Assembly (NCBI GenBank): GCA_030528555.1
Contig: JAUMYQ010000004.1
Coordinates: 1-64,000, forward strand
Length of the DNA: 64,000 nt
Direction: 5' to 3'
From: Porphyromonadaceae bacterium
GTDB lineage: Bacteria > Bacteroidota > Bacteroidia > Bacteroidales > Porphyromonadaceae
Shown: one piece after another, positions 42,734 to 53,105 of the stretch
Position numbering within the stretch: position 1 is the first letter of the stretch
Layout of the letters: every line of letters begins with the position of its first letter
Program-made: the position numbers and the translations under genes
The notes under the pieces: generated by a model
Seen by the model: the letters and a program-made list of their open reading frames with translations, nothing else
Databases searched by the model: none
Told to the model about the DNA's origin: nothing

Positions 42734-44698
42734 TTAATCAGCACTTTCTCCTTTCCAGGCATTGAGCATTCGGCTCACTTCCTCCTGGATAAGTGCCACA
42801 AAGTTAGCAATTTTCAGCGAACCAACATCGCCCTCTCCCTGTTTGCGGACGCTTACCTCGCCTTGCTCGGCCTCCTTCTCTCCAACGATAAGCATATAGG
42901 GGATACGCTTGAGCTCGTTGTCTCGTATCTTACGGCCAATCTTCTCGTTACGATCGTCTACCTGCACGCGGATATCCTCGGCATTGAGTTGCTTAGCCAC
43001 CTCATGGGCATAGCCGTTGAACTTCTCACTGATGGGCAGGATAACCACTTGGTCGGGCGTAAGCCACAAGGGGAACTTACCACCGGTGTGCTCGATGAGG
43101 ACAGCCACAAACCGCTCCATCGACCCAAAAGGCGCGCGGTGTATCATCACCGGGCGGTGCTTCTTATTGTCCTCGCCCGTATACTCGAGCTCGAATCGCT
43201 CGGGCAGGTTATAGTCTACCTGAATTGTCCCGAGCTGCCATCTGCGCCCGAGGGCATCCTTGACCATAAAGTCGAGCTTTGGACCATAAAATGCCGCCTC
43301 TCCGTATTCTATTACGGTAGGCAACCCTTTCTCAGCACATGCTTCGATGATGGCCTGCTCAGCGCGCTCCCAATTCTCGTCCGTCCCGATGTACTTCTCT
43401 CGATTGACCTTGTCGCGCAGTGAGATCTGCGCCTCAAAGTTCTCAAAATCCAGAGCCTTGAAGATGATGAAGATGATATCCATCACCTTCATAAACTCAT
43501 CCTTGATTTGGTCTGGGCGACAGAAAAGGTGGGCATCGTCCTGCGTGAAGCCTCGCACGCGAGTAAGCCCATGCAGCTCACCGCTCTGCTCATATCTATA
43601 CACCGTACCAAACTCCGCCAGGCGAATAGGCAGATCTCGGTAGGAGTGTGGAGCAAGGCTCTTAAATACCTCACAGTGATGGGGGCAATTCATCGGTTTC
43701 AGCATGAACTCCTCACCCTCCTGGGGGGTAGAGATTGGGCGGAACGAGTCAGCCCCATACTTCGCCCAGTGGCCAGAGGTGATGTACAGCTGCTTGCTGC
43801 CGATATGCGGGGTGATAACTTGTTGGTAACCAAATTGCTTCTGGATTTGCTTGAGGAACTCCTCAAGGCGCAGACGCAGCTGTGTACCACGAGGTAGCCA
43901 CAGAGGCAATCCCGAACCCACGTTCTGAGAAAAGGCGAAGAGCTGAAGCTCCTTACCAATCTTGCGGTGATCGCGCTTCTTTGCCTCCTCTAGCATCACC
44001 AGATACTCATCGAGCATCTTCTTCTTTGGGAAGGTAATACCATAGATACGGGTCAGCTGCTTGCGCTTCTCGTCACCACGCCAATAAGCTCCAGCTACGC
44101 TCAGCAGCTTAATAGCCTTGATATAGCTAGTATTCGGCAAGTGTGGCCCACGGCACAGGTCGGTAAATGCGCCCTGCGTGTAAGTCGTAATCGTACCATC
44201 GGCAAGCTCCCGAATGAGCTCTACCTTATATTCGTCTTGCTTAGTCTCGAAGTAGGTCAGCACATCGGCCTTGCTGATAGGGCGACGGATGTACTCGCTC
44301 TTTTGGGATGCGAGCTCGGCCATCTTCTTCTCGATAGCTGGCAGGTCGGCATCCTTAATGCTGATGCCCTCTCCCGGATCTACGTCATAATAGAAGCCTT
44401 GCTCGATAGCCGGACCGATACCAAACTTCGTCCCTGGATAAAGCGCCTCGAGGGCTTCGGCCATAAGGTGCGCACTGGAGTGCCAAAAAGCGTGTCGCCC
44501 CTCGGGATCATCCCACTTGTAGAGTTTAAGCGACACATCTTCGGTGATGGGGCGTGTCAGATCCCATATCTGGTCATTCACACCAGCGGAGAGCACCTCC
44601 TGCTGTAGCCTTGGGCTGATGCTACCAGCTATATCCCAAGCCGTCACGCCCACCTCATACTGACGGACGCTGCCGTCAGGAAAAGTAATATTGATCAT
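42734..44698 (-). CDS. thrS: threonyl-tRNA synthetase
   Basis: Charges tRNA-Thr. The 654-residue product has all domains: TGS (residues 1-63), the editing domain with [11 protein letters not shown] (the H-x3-H pair near residue 73), the class II catalytic core with the zinc ligand in MNCPHHCE near 336 and [13 protein letters not shown], and the anticodon domain beginning PDQVVILPI. It is upstream of infC-rpmI-rplT as in many bacteria. Nearly 500 bases without a gene lie upstream, before repeat copy F. Confidence 0.97.
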   Translation of the reverse strand: MINITFPDGSVRQYEVGVTAWDIAGSISPRLQQEVLSAGVNDQIWDLTRPITEDVSLKLYKWDDPEGRHAFWHSSAHLMAEALEALYPGTKFGIGPAIEQGFYYDVDPGEGISIKDADLPAIEKKMAELASQKSEYIRRPISKADVLTYFETKQDEYKVELIRELADGTITTYTQGAFTDLCRGPHLPNTSYIKAIKLLSVAGAYWRGDEKRKQLTRIYGITFPKKKMLDEYLVMLEEAKKRDHRKIGKELQLFAFSQNVGSGLPLWLPRGTQLRLRLEEFLKQIQKQFGYQQVITPHIGSKQLYITSGHWAKYGADSFRPISTPQEGEEFMLKPMNCPHHCEVFKSLAPHSYRDLPIRLAEFGTVYRYEQSGELHGLTRVRGFTQDDAHLFCRPDQIKDEFMKVMDIIFIIFKALDFENFEAQISLRDKVNREKYIGTDENWERAEQAIIEACAEKGLPTVIEYGEAAFYGPKLDFMVKDALGRRWQLGTIQVDYNLPERFELEYTGEDNKKHRPVMIHRAPFGSMERFVAVLIEHTGGKFPLWLTPDQVVILPISEKFNGYAHEVAKQLNAEDIRVQVDDRNEKIGRKIRDNELKRIPYMLIVGEKEAEQGEVSVRKQGEGDVGSLKIANFVALIQEEVSRMLNAWKGESAD

Positions 44699-45183
44699 CT
44701 TCTTATATCGTAACTATAATTCACGCCATCTGCACAAACGAGACTACGATATGGAATGCCCGAAAGCATGCTTGCTTCGTCTCTTCTGTGGACTTTACGC
44801 GACAGATAGGGTCATCCGCCATACCTTAAGTCGGACTTACTCACACTTCTGGCATATCCTCCTAGCATCTCAATCCTAAGCTGCCAAGCTCGCCACTCCA
44901 TGTAATAGTTTTCAAAGCGAATGACCTCTCCGAGAGCAAAGATACTACTTCCTTATATACTACACTAACAGATACTTCTTCAACCTCTACACTCCTTCCT
45001 CATCGGATCAGTCACAACAACCTTGATCGTACGTCCAACCCAAGAAAGTTTTCAATAGCCTAGAATACACTTTCGACAAGACAACAACGTCAAAATCGAG
45101 AGTAACTATGATATTAATCCTCCTCCGTCATAAAGAGCAGATAAACTATTCATTTTGATATCATTAGAGAGACACCCCATCTT

Positions 45184-45277
45184 TTCTCAAAATGTTCCCG
45201 AACTTTTTTCTCGGAGTTCCCGAACTTTTTCCAAAAAGATCGGGAAGTTTTTTTTGAAAGTTCCCGAAGATTTTTCG
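45184..45277 (+). repeat. 22-bp-phased intergenic repeat, copy F
   Basis: Four cores start at 45195, 45217, 45239 and 45261 (TTCCCGAA, TTCCCGAA, ATCGGGAA, TTCCCGAA), each 22 bp apart. It equals copy A without its first core and linker end. Confidence 0.9.
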
Positions 45278-45453
45278 CATCAATCAAGATTCAATACAAC
45301 TACCTAGAAAACAGAAAATTATACATTCCAAGAATAATTATGGATTACTTGGGCAATTGCACTGAAATCCGATGAAACCATCCTTGGGAGCAAAAGTATC
45401 ACTAAAGCTCTACCCACTCATCTAACCAACCCCTCGAAGGAACTAGAGACAAA

Positions 45454-45493
45454 AGATATCCCCTGAGGAGCCTGGGCTCCTCAGGGGATATCT
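45454..45493 (-). terminator. rho-independent terminator of the ompA pair
   Basis: Perfect 19-bp stem AGATATCCCCTGAGGAGCC (45454-45472) and its complement at 45475-45493 with a 2-base centre. On the minus strand the base of the stem runs into TTTTGTC. It lies 27 bases after the stop of the downstream ompA gene. Confidence 0.88.
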
Positions 45494-45520
45494 CACTTAT
45501 CGTTGTAGACAACAGTGTGA

Positions 45521-46690
45521 CTACTTCTCCGCGTTCATGATCACAACGCGGTTCCAAACATTCTCTGCATAAGGCTGCTGGCGGTCGCCCTCCCAGCTCG
45601 TCTTGATGCGGTCAGCAGAGATGCCGAACTGCTCTACAAGGATCTTGGCTACAGCCTTGGCACGGCGTTCCGAGAGATTGTAGTTATAGTCGGGCTTACC
45701 TGTCTCTCTATCAGCATAGCCAACGAGGGTGATGGTTTCAGTATTGTTCTTGGCATACTCAGCGATGTTACGGATGTTGATCATCTGATTGGCATCTACC
45801 TTATCGCTATTTAGACGGAAGTAAACTACATTGCCTACAGCAACACCAGCTTGAGGAGTAAATGTAATTGGCTCTGGACATCCCTCTGGACGCTTACGCA
45901 GCTCAGCATTCTCGGCACGGAGAGCATTGAGCTCATCGTTCAGACCACGAAGCAGCCCTTCGTCCATACGAGCTATAGGAGTAAACTCTTTCTTGCCAAG
46001 ATGGATACCGAGGCTAGCCCCCAGTGAACCCAGCACGCCACCACGGATAGTTCCTCTCTTCATGTTAGCGAGGCTAGTGAGCATATAATTATTGGCTGAC
46101 ACCTGTCCCTCGATATTGAGATCTACACGCTTAGCCAGACGGAGCTTGAGCTGAAGACCAGCATGAGCCGATGGCGACAGACGTTGAAACTCGGTATTGC
46201 GATAGTTCTGCCCCTCGGTTGTTAGGTCGAAGATATAGCCAGCACCCACACCAACAAAAGGAACAACGTGAAAGAAACGATTTTCTTTATATGGCGAGAA
46301 GTAATTCACAAGGTCAAACATAAAGTCGTAATGCGCCTGAACATACTTATGACGCCACTCCGTCTGCCCGAGCTTTCCAGCAGTGTACGCTCTAGGGAAG
46401 TGCTTAAGCTCGCCCCCCTGTAGCTGAAGACGAGTGGCGAAGTAGGGGCTGTGCCACTTACCGACACCGAGAGTAGGGTTTACGAGGCTTACACGCTCGA
46501 GATACTCAGCCTTATCGCTATTCGAGCCACCATAACTAACCATTGCCGCGTTGCCAAGCTCTAGGAACCAGTGTGCCGATGCCTTATCCTTAGCAAATAC
46601 GGTCTTGTGAGCTGGAACCTTATCTTGAGCTGATAGTGCAGACACTCCCACGAAAGCAGCAAGGGCCACACCCATTATCTTTGTATTCAT
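45521..46690 (-). CDS. OmpA-family outer-membrane protein (downstream copy)
   Basis: A 389-residue protein with a signal peptide (VALAAFVGVSALSAQ, cleavage near 21), an N-terminal barrel of about 240 residues ending near GVHLGKKEF-like strand, a short helical linker (LNALRAENAELRK) and a C-terminal OmpA peptidoglycan-binding domain with NVVYFRLNSDKV, VGYADRETG and NLSERRAKAV. The general plan matches the second gene of the Pgm6/Pgm7-type pair in P. gingivalis. It probably links the outer membrane to the cell wall. It lies 29 bases after its paralogue and is followed by a strong terminator. Confidence 0.92.
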   Translation of the reverse strand: MNTKIMGVALAAFVGVSALSAQDKVPAHKTVFAKDKASAHWFLELGNAAMVSYGGSNSDKAEYLERVSLVNPTLGVGKWHSPYFATRLQLQGGELKHFPRAYTAGKLGQTEWRHKYVQAHYDFMFDLVNYFSPYKENRFFHVVPFVGVGAGYIFDLTTEGQNYRNTEFQRLSPSAHAGLQLKLRLAKRVDLNIEGQVSANNYMLTSLANMKRGTIRGGVLGSLGASLGIHLGKKEFTPIARMDEGLLRGLNDELNALRAENAELRKRPEGCPEPITFTPQAGVAVGNVVYFRLNSDKVDANQMINIRNIAEYAKNNTETITLVGYADRETGKPDYNYNLSERRAKAVAKILVEQFGISADRIKTSWEGDRQQPYAENVWNRVVIMNAEK

Positions 46691-46719
46691 ACTAATTTCT
46701 GTTTCCTTATAATCTGTTA

Positions 46720-47856
46720 TTACTTAGAGCGAATGATCACGACACGATTCCAAGCAGTCTGTGCCTTGTCTGCGAATGGCATCTCTGCCTTCCACTCTAC
46801 GGTGATGTTTTCCGTAGGTACTCCGTACTTTTCGTTCAGGAGCTTAGCCACTTCCTTGGCACGCTTCTCAGCAAGAGCTTTAACACGGCTCTCTGCCTTA
46901 TGCGCGTAACCCGTCACTACGAGCTCTCCGTTGAGATTCTTAACGAACTCAGCAGCATCGAACAGGTTGATAAGCTGGTCCTCGGACACCTGATATGCTC
47001 CATTCTTGAAGAGGATAGACTTCTCAGCCAAAAAGAAATTTTTAGCCACCTCTGCTGGAGCAAAAGTAGTTACCTCTGGGCACTTCACTGGGCGCTTGCT
47101 CAGCTCAGCATTCTCAGCACGGAGTGCGTTGATCTGACCCTGAAGACGACCGATGGCATCTTCGTCCAACATACGAGCAGGAGTGAAGCCAACCTTGCCA
47201 AGGCGGAAGTTGAGACCTGCCGAGGCTCCGAGACGCAGGTTATTGGCAGCAGCTAGAGGATAAGACTCCGTCAGGTGCATCCCATTCCAAGTGGCCTGTC
47301 CTTCCACGACAAAGTCCACACGCTTGCCAAGACGACACGCTAGCTGAAGCCCAGCATTGGCTGTAGCTGCATGCACATTGTCCCACTTATGTGAACTATC
47401 GAACTTGTACTCATAGCCCACACCCACGAAAGGATTGATGTGCAGGAAGTAATTCTTGCCATGACGACCAAAGAGATTCACCAGGTCGAGCATAAAGTCG
47501 TAGTGTCCACCAACAAAGTAATTCTTGTGCGTTGCCAGCGTAGCAGCACCAGCCATCGAGGCAGTCTCAACGAATGTTTTCGCCTCACCACCCTCTACCT
47601 TGAGGCGTGTAGCGTAATAAGGGCTATGCCACTTACCGACAGCAAGCGAGGGCGTGACACCGATACGGTCGGCCAGCTTCGCCTTATAGTTGTCTCCGTT
47701 CATCATCATAGAGGTACCACCCTGGAATGTGATGAACCAGTTGTGCGACGTGCTCTTCTCATAGGCAACCCCACAAGCCTTAGCACCGTCCGATTGAGCA
47801 CTTACGCTCAGCGTCATTACCCCCATGAGAGAGAGTAGAGTTAGCTTAAACTTCAT
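46720..47856 (-). CDS. OmpA-family outer-membrane protein (upstream copy)
   Basis: A 378-residue paralogue of the adjacent gene: signal peptide (LLSLMGVMTLSVSAQ), a barrel, the shared linker INALRAENAELSKR and a C-terminal OmpA domain with LVVTGYAHKAESR and LAEKRAKEVAKLL. The OmpA domain is more diverged here: the ILFKNGAYQVSEDQ segment replaces the usual FRLNSDKV form. Because both share the linker but differ in the domain, heterotrimer formation as in P. gingivalis is plausible but inferred. Confidence 0.92.
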   Translation of the reverse strand: MKFKLTLLSLMGVMTLSVSAQSDGAKACGVAYEKSTSHNWFITFQGGTSMMMNGDNYKAKLADRIGVTPSLAVGKWHSPYYATRLKVEGGEAKTFVETASMAGAATLATHKNYFVGGHYDFMLDLVNLFGRHGKNYFLHINPFVGVGYEYKFDSSHKWDNVHAATANAGLQLACRLGKRVDFVVEGQATWNGMHLTESYPLAAANNLRLGASAGLNFRLGKVGFTPARMLDEDAIGRLQGQINALRAENAELSKRPVKCPEVTTFAPAEVAKNFFLAEKSILFKNGAYQVSEDQLINLFDAAEFVKNLNGELVVTGYAHKAESRVKALAEKRAKEVAKLLNEKYGVPTENITVEWKAEMPFADKAQTAWNRVVIIRSK

Positions 47857-47909
47857 AAAATAGCTTTTTAAAACAATACTTATATTTCTACTAAATCTTA
47901 GCCTCTCAG

Positions 47910-48728
47910 CTATAATTGTCTCACAAGCTCGGCAAAGATGCGTCCCATACGCTCACTGGCTGCATTGGCTGCATCTATTACATCTTGAGCATCATTGACA
48001 AAGTCATCGGCAAAGTGATAGCCTTCATTCGTAATCACACTCATACCAAAGACTCTCATCCCTGCATGTCGTGCCACAATGACCTCGGGAACGGTGCTCA
48101 TACCAATGGCATCGCCACCCACCTTGCCCCAAAAGGCATACTCGGCTGGTGTCTCATACGATGGGCCCGTTAGCCCTACATAAACTCCTTCCTTCACTGG
48201 GATGCCTAGCTCCTGCGTGATGGCCTTCGCTTTGGTAATGAGCTCTCGGTCATAGGCGCGGGTCATATCAGGGAAGCGAGGGCCGAACATCTCCATATTT
48301 GCCCCCACAAGTGGATTGGGCATATTGTTGATGTGATCCTTGATAATCATCAAGTCGCCCACCTTAAATGTCGTATTGACACCTCCTGCAGCATTGGATA
48401 CCAAAAGGTTTTCGATACCGAGGAGCTTCATCACTCGGATGGGGAAGGTCACCTGGTCCATCGGATATCCCTCATAATAGTGGAAGCGTCCCTGCATCGC
48501 TATAACAGGAATGCCACTAAGTAGCCCCACAATGAAGTTGCCCTTGTGTCCAATGGCCGTAGAGTGAGCAAAGTGAGGTATCTGAGTATAGGGGATGACT
48601 GTAGCATCCTTAATTGAATTTGCCAGGTCTCCAAGACCGCTCCCCAAAACAATGGCCGTCTTGGTCTCCTTGGGTAGGCGAGAGGCTAGGAACGAAGCCG
48701 CCTCGTGATAATGCTGTTCTTGCATCAT
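47910..48728 (-). CDS. purine nucleoside phosphorylase
   Basis: Phosphorolysis of purine nucleosides to base and ribose 1-phosphate, for salvage. The 272-residue product from the ATG at 48728 is of the trimeric PNP type (guanosine/inosine class): [12 protein letters not shown] near the N terminus, [18 protein letters not shown], and the [15 protein letters not shown] segment near 190. The adjacent ATG one codon further on, at 48725, is equally possible. Upstream 250 bases separate it from the divergent porU. It stands next to the ompA pair without an evident link. Confidence 0.93.
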   Translation of the reverse strand: MMQEQHYHEAASFLASRLPKETKTAIVLGSGLGDLANSIKDATVIPYTQIPHFAHSTAIGHKGNFIVGLLSGIPVIAMQGRFHYYEGYPMDQVTFPIRVMKLLGIENLLVSNAAGGVNTTFKVGDLMIIKDHINNMPNPLVGANMEMFGPRFPDMTRAYDRELITKAKAITQELGIPVKEGVYVGLTGPSYETPAEYAFWGKVGGDAIGMSTVPEVIVARHAGMRVFGMSVITNEGYHFADDFVNDAQDVIDAANAASERMGRIFAELVRQL

Positions 48729-48980
48729 AATGTACAACACAATTATTATGTAAACACCGGCGAGCTTGGCAAGTCAGCCCTCCGAGCCGAACATACCGCA
48801 CCACCATAGGTCAAATATAGAGGAAAAACACCGTTCTCCAAAATTGCTCCATGCGTGCTCCCTTCGTCCACTCCCTTAGAGCTAGACTATTCATAAACGA
48901 TAAGCATGAGAGACAGAGGGGTATAAATCCAAAGTGAGACAAAATATATACCTTAGACAACCGAAACAAGATCAAAGACA

Positions 48981-51900
48981 ATGAGACGCAACCTATATAT
49001 ATATGTGGTGCTTATCCTAATGCTCATCCCATCCTCTTGGGGCACAGCACAGCGACTTAGCCCCATGGCTCAGGGACGGTGGGCCAAAATATCCGTTACC
49101 ACGACTGGGCTACATCGACTGACGGCCAGAGATCTCAGGGGGCTAGGCTTTGAACATCCCGAGCGCGTGCGCATCTGGGGCTATGGTGGTAGGCTTCTTC
49201 CCGAGCAGATTGTCCTCTCGAGGAAGGATGGACTGCGTGAGGTCCCTACCCTCCTTGAGGACAATAGTCTCTATTTCTACGGTGAGGGGACTACCTCCTG
49301 GCACTATCAGGCGGCAAGCCAATACTTCATCCACCTGACCAACCACTACACCACAAAGGGTTACTACCTCCTCAGCGAGGGAGATAACCCTAAGCGCATG
49401 CCATCTATTCCTGCCGAAGAGCTCCGATCGGATAGCGAGGAGGCTGGCCAGGGGATCAGCTTCATAGTTGGCGAGGAGGATAACCACTCGCTCTCCAAAT
49501 CGGGACGTAAGCTTTATGGTCAGAGCCTACAGACACGCCCCAGACTAAGCGTGACCCACACGCTTCCAGATGCAGAGGCAGTACATCTACGCTTTGCCTA
49601 TATGGCATTCCCTACAGTCCAAGACGCTACGCTAAGGGCAAGTATAGAAGGCAGAGAGGTCGCCATAGCAACTATCACATTGGCGGAGATGCAACGCATA
49701 GCTCATACAGGAGGTAGCTATAAGGTCTACGGCACAGAACGCGTAGAGCTTGCCTCACAAGAAACTAGCATCTCGGGCGGTAAGTTGAGCCTTGACTTCG
49801 AGCTCTCGGCAACGGGCTTTCCAGCCCACTTCGACTACTACGAACTAAACGTACGTCAACAGCTTCGTCTACGTGGAGAACAGCTACGCTTTAGTCGCAA
49901 GCTAAGCCACAGCACGCCTAGCCAGATGCAGCCCTATCGGCTCGAAGGTATGCGTGGCGCAATACTCTTGCGACTTGATGGAGGCAGCCAAGCCTCGATA
50001 GTGGCTCACAGCATCGCCAGTGATGCGGTGAGCCTTCGGCTAAGAGCCTCAGACGAGGCTGGCGCACCACAGCATTACCTAGCTACGACCCTGGAGGCTG
50101 CCCACACACCACAGCTACATGGCCCCATTGGCAATCAAAATCTACTCGGCAGCTCATCGCCTGCTGACCTGCTTATCATCACTACAAACGCACTCAAAGC
50201 TGAGGCTACACGTCTAGCCACTCACTACGATAAACAGGGCTATCGTGTGGAGTTAGCCACACAAGAGGAGGTTTTCAACGAATTTAACGGTGGCACACCC
50301 GATGCCACAGCCTATCGCCTCTGGGCACGTCACCACTACGACCTGCATCAAAAACAAGCTCCAGGCAAAGACTGTCGCCTACAGCTCCTCCTCATAGGCG
50401 ATGCTGCCTATGATAACAGGAAACTCACTCAAGACTGGCAAATACTGCCATTAAAAAACACGGAGCTATTACTGAGCTATCAGTCCACAGCCTCGCTAGA
50501 CCTTAGCAGCTATACTTCGGACGATTATTTCGGTGTACTGCGTGACGAAGAGAGCCGAGGCTCAGATCAGAATGGACAGCCTCGCTATCCCGAGCTAAAG
50601 GACCTACCCATGGATATCGGTGTAGGACGACTACCTGTGCGCTCTCCTCAGGAGGCGCGTAGCGTCATCAATAAGATCATTCGCTACGAGACGATGCCTC
50701 CAAGCGGGGCTTGGAAGATGCGCACCGTCTTCCTTGCAGACAACGGTGACGGTAACAGCCATACTCGCCAGAGCATCGAGATCAGTAACCGCCTCGAAGC
50801 CCAGGTCCCAACCCTTGAACTCAACAAAATATATATGTCAGCCTATCCACGCGTAAGCATCGGTGGTATGACGAGCGTCCCAGGTGCCCATCGAGCCTTC
50901 CTAGAGGCCCTCAACGAAGGCGTGCTCATCGCCAATTACAACGGCCACGGTAGTCCCAAAACCTGGGCTGATGAACAGGTACTTACCATCAACGACATCC
51001 AAAACTTCACCCATGAGCACCTGCCCCTATGGATTACGGCCACGTGTGACTTTGGAGGCTTCGATGCCCCTGCGACCTCGGCTGGCGAAGAAATTCTTCT
51101 ACACCCTACAAGCGGAGGCATAGCCCTGCTCTCCACGACGAGGGTCGTCTGGGATATTCCCAATCAGCTGCTCAATATGGCTATCCTCAAAGAACTATTC
51201 ATCCCAGAAGAAGATGGTAGATATCGCCCTCTGGGTCTAGTTATCCGTGACGCCAAAAACTCCCTGCGTACGCGCAGTATTCCTGAGAATAGGCTCAACT
51301 TTGTCCTCTTAGGCTCGCCTCTATTACGCCTGCCTCTACCACCTAGCTTGGCACAGGTTAGTTCGCTGGCCAGCACCCCGACCAACACCCCTCAACCCAT
51401 TCGGCTGCATGCCCTGGAGCGCATACCTCTGGAGGGCTACATCCAAACAGCCTCGGGCGATATTGATGGCGACTTCTCAGGACGCGTAGCCCTCACCATC
51501 TACGATGGGGAGGAGGAGCTAGAGACCATCGACAACTTTGGTCGCAGTGATAGCGAGGTAAGCCCCACCAAATATCGTACCTACCGCAACGTTATCTATG
51601 CGGGCTATGCCGATGTGCAGAATGGTCGGTTCGCCACCCACTTCGACATCCCCAAAGATGTTGCCTACTCGGAGCGTCAGGGGCGCATCAGTCTCTACGC
51701 CATTGACCCTCTTCGTAGGCGTGAGGTCATTGGGCTATCCAATGCCTTTGTTATCGTGCCTGGCTCTCGGGGAGGCAGCGTTACAGACACTGATGGCCCA
51801 CTTATCCATTCGATAAAGCTCTCGGGACGAAATGCTCTCTCGAAGCCTCGCGTAGCTGGCTCAACCTTGCTTGAGGTCGAGCTAAGCGATGAAAGTGCGA

Positions 51901-52460
51901 TCAACCTCTCTACAGCAGGCCTCGGGCACCGCATGCGCCTAACGATAGACAACAGCATAGACAAAGCTTACGACCTCTCTAAATACTATAGCCCACTACC
52001 CGACCGCAAAGGGTGGGGTCGCATCAGCTACCTCATTCAGGAGCTGCGAGAGGGCGTACACAGAGCACGGCTCGAGGTATGGGATATCCACAACAATGCC
52101 ACACAAACAGATTTTAGCTTCGTTGTAGAGGAACGGATCGCTCCCTCTATAGAACGACTAGAGCTACACCCTTCTCCTCTGAGACGAGGGCAGAGTGCTA
52201 GTGTATTGGTCACTCATAATCTTGCTGGCAGTGATCTCATCGCTCACCTCTCTATCTATAACATGGACGGCAAACTGATCTGGGAGCGCAAGCATACCAA
52301 AATCGTAGCCTCGAAGAGTGCGAGCTACACTCTAAGGCTGTCCGAGGGAGATCTTCCTGCTCTTGGACTATGGCCCAGAGGTACATACTTGCTTCACCTA
52401 TCTCTCTCGGCTCCAGGAGGAGCCATAGGCTCGGCAAGTAGCAAGTTCGTCATTCATTAG
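48981..52460 (+). CDS. porU: type IX secretion system sortase PorU
   Basis: C25-like cysteine protease of the outer membrane that cuts off the C-terminal signal of T9SS cargo and attaches it to A-LPS. The 1159-residue product has a signal peptide (about 1-24), an N-terminal beta domain, and the protease-like part around residues 390-790. The catalytic pair is visible: H656 in NYNGHGSP and C689 in TATCDFGGFD. C-terminal beta domains follow, ending without a typical T9SS cargo signal that I can recognise. The partner porV, often next to porU, is not adjacent here; malQ follows after 645 bases. Confidence 0.95.
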   Translation: MRRNLYIYVVLILMLIPSSWGTAQRLSPMAQGRWAKISVTTTGLHRLTARDLRGLGFEHPERVRIWGYGGRLLPEQIVLSRKDGLREVPTLLEDNSLYFYGEGTTSWHYQAASQYFIHLTNHYTTKGYYLLSEGDNPKRMPSIPAEELRSDSEEAGQGISFIVGEEDNHSLSKSGRKLYGQSLQTRPRLSVTHTLPDAEAVHLRFAYMAFPTVQDATLRASIEGREVAIATITLAEMQRIAHTGGSYKVYGTERVELASQETSISGGKLSLDFELSATGFPAHFDYYELNVRQQLRLRGEQLRFSRKLSHSTPSQMQPYRLEGMRGAILLRLDGGSQASIVAHSIASDAVSLRLRASDEAGAPQHYLATTLEAAHTPQLHGPIGNQNLLGSSSPADLLIITTNALKAEATRLATHYDKQGYRVELATQEEVFNEFNGGTPDATAYRLWARHHYDLHQKQAPGKDCRLQLLLIGDAAYDNRKLTQDWQILPLKNTELLLSYQSTASLDLSSYTSDDYFGVLRDEESRGSDQNGQPRYPELKDLPMDIGVGRLPVRSPQEARSVINKIIRYETMPPSGAWKMRTVFLADNGDGNSHTRQSIEISNRLEAQVPTLELNKIYMSAYPRVSIGGMTSVPGAHRAFLEALNEGVLIANYNGHGSPKTWADEQVLTINDIQNFTHEHLPLWITATCDFGGFDAPATSAGEEILLHPTSGGIALLSTTRVVWDIPNQLLNMAILKELFIPEEDGRYRPLGLVIRDAKNSLRTRSIPENRLNFVLLGSPLLRLPLPPSLAQVSSLASTPTNTPQPIRLHALERIPLEGYIQTASGDIDGDFSGRVALTIYDGEEELETIDNFGRSDSEVSPTKYRTYRNVIYAGYADVQNGRFATHFDIPKDVAYSERQGRISLYAIDPLRRREVIGLSNAFVIVPGSRGGSVTDTDGPLIHSIKLSGRNALSKPRVAGSTLLEVELSDESAINLSTAGLGHRMRLTIDNSIDKAYDLSKYYSPLPDRKGWGRISYLIQELREGVHRARLEVWDIHNNATQTDFSFVVEERIAPSIERLELHPSPLRRGQSASVLVTHNLAGSDLIAHLSIYNMDGKLIWERKHTKIVASKSASYTLRLSEGDLPALGLWPRGTYLLHLSLSAPGGAIGSASSKFVIH

Positions 52461-52711
52461 ATCCACTACTGGAGGTAGCCCATACCTCAGTAAGACTTTT
52501 CCAGAGTGCATCATCCACTGTATGTGTCTTGGTGCTCTCTTGTTCTTTACTAGGTAGTACAGACATCACCTTGAGAACCAAGCTAGTAAGGCTAGTATCC
52601 TAATCAGGGCAAGCACACCAAGGTCCAGAGCCATCGGGCCTGCAATCTTCGGATTTTCCAGAGGACTCTCAATACACTGATATATAGCTTATTAAGAATC
52701 CTCTCGGTTCA

Positions 52712-52807
52712 TCGAAAAAATGTTCCCGAACTTTCAAAAAAAACTTCCCGATCTTTTTGGAAAAAGATCGGGAAGTTTTTTTTGAAAGTTCGGGAACATT
52801 TTGATAA
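52712..52807. repeat. 22-bp-phased intergenic repeat, copy G (perfect palindrome)
   Basis: Cores start at 52723, 52745, 52767 and 52789 (TTCCCGAA, TTCCCGAT, ATCGGGAA, TTCGGGAA), all 22 bp apart. Left arm 52717-52758 and right arm 52761-52802 are perfect reverse complements over 42 bp, with only GG between them. It combines the right half of the copy A plan with its own mirror image. Confidence 0.95.
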
Positions 52808-53040
52808 AAGATGGGGTATATTCAGAGAGAGAACGTAATGCACTTAAATTGAATAGCTTGCTCTCTCTCGCTAGTTCAAGTCAAGCAATGAGCGGACCAC
52901 AAGGCTAGAAGCGAGGGGTAGCGCCTCTATTTTGAACCCAGCCTGGGCTCTATTCGGAGGACAATATCTCATGTTTACAGCCCTTAATGGGGCAAGCTCT
53001 TCAAGCTCCTCTGGAGGGAGCTTTCACGCCCCGATAGCCT

Positions 53041-53072
53041 TTTCGCAAGCTGTACGCTTTTCATTATCTTTG
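53041..53072 (+). promoter_or_regulatory. candidate promoter of malQ
   Basis: TATCTTTG at 53065-53072 matches the -7 consensus exactly; TTTC at 53041-53044 is a 3/4 match to -33 TTTG with the standard 20-bp spacing. The malQ ATG is 34 bases downstream. Confidence 0.55.
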
Positions 53073-53105
53073 AGCCTCATATCATGACAATAGATAGATC
53101 ACAAC

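Larger units (their letters stand above)
44699..45520. other. long non-coding region upstream of thrS
   Basis: 822 bases with no credible gene. It holds repeat copy F (45184-45277) and the ompA terminator (45454-45493). The 485 bases next to thrS have no recognised tRNA-like T-box or other leader; a 62-codon open frame at 44691-44879 has no protein-like features. Confidence 0.65.
52461..53105. other. non-coding region between porU and malQ
   Basis: 645 bases without a credible gene. It contains the perfectly symmetric repeat copy G (52712-52807) and the malQ promoter candidate at 53041-53072. No remnant of porV was recognised. Confidence 0.65.

Noticed and set aside
42863..43423. 186-codon frame opposite thrS
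   Set aside because: Pure antisense shadow of a highly conserved gene; leucine-rich composition is a by-product of codon bias.
44691..44879. 62-codon plus-strand frame upstream of thrS
   Set aside because: Overlaps the thrS start on the other strand, unusual composition, no motif.
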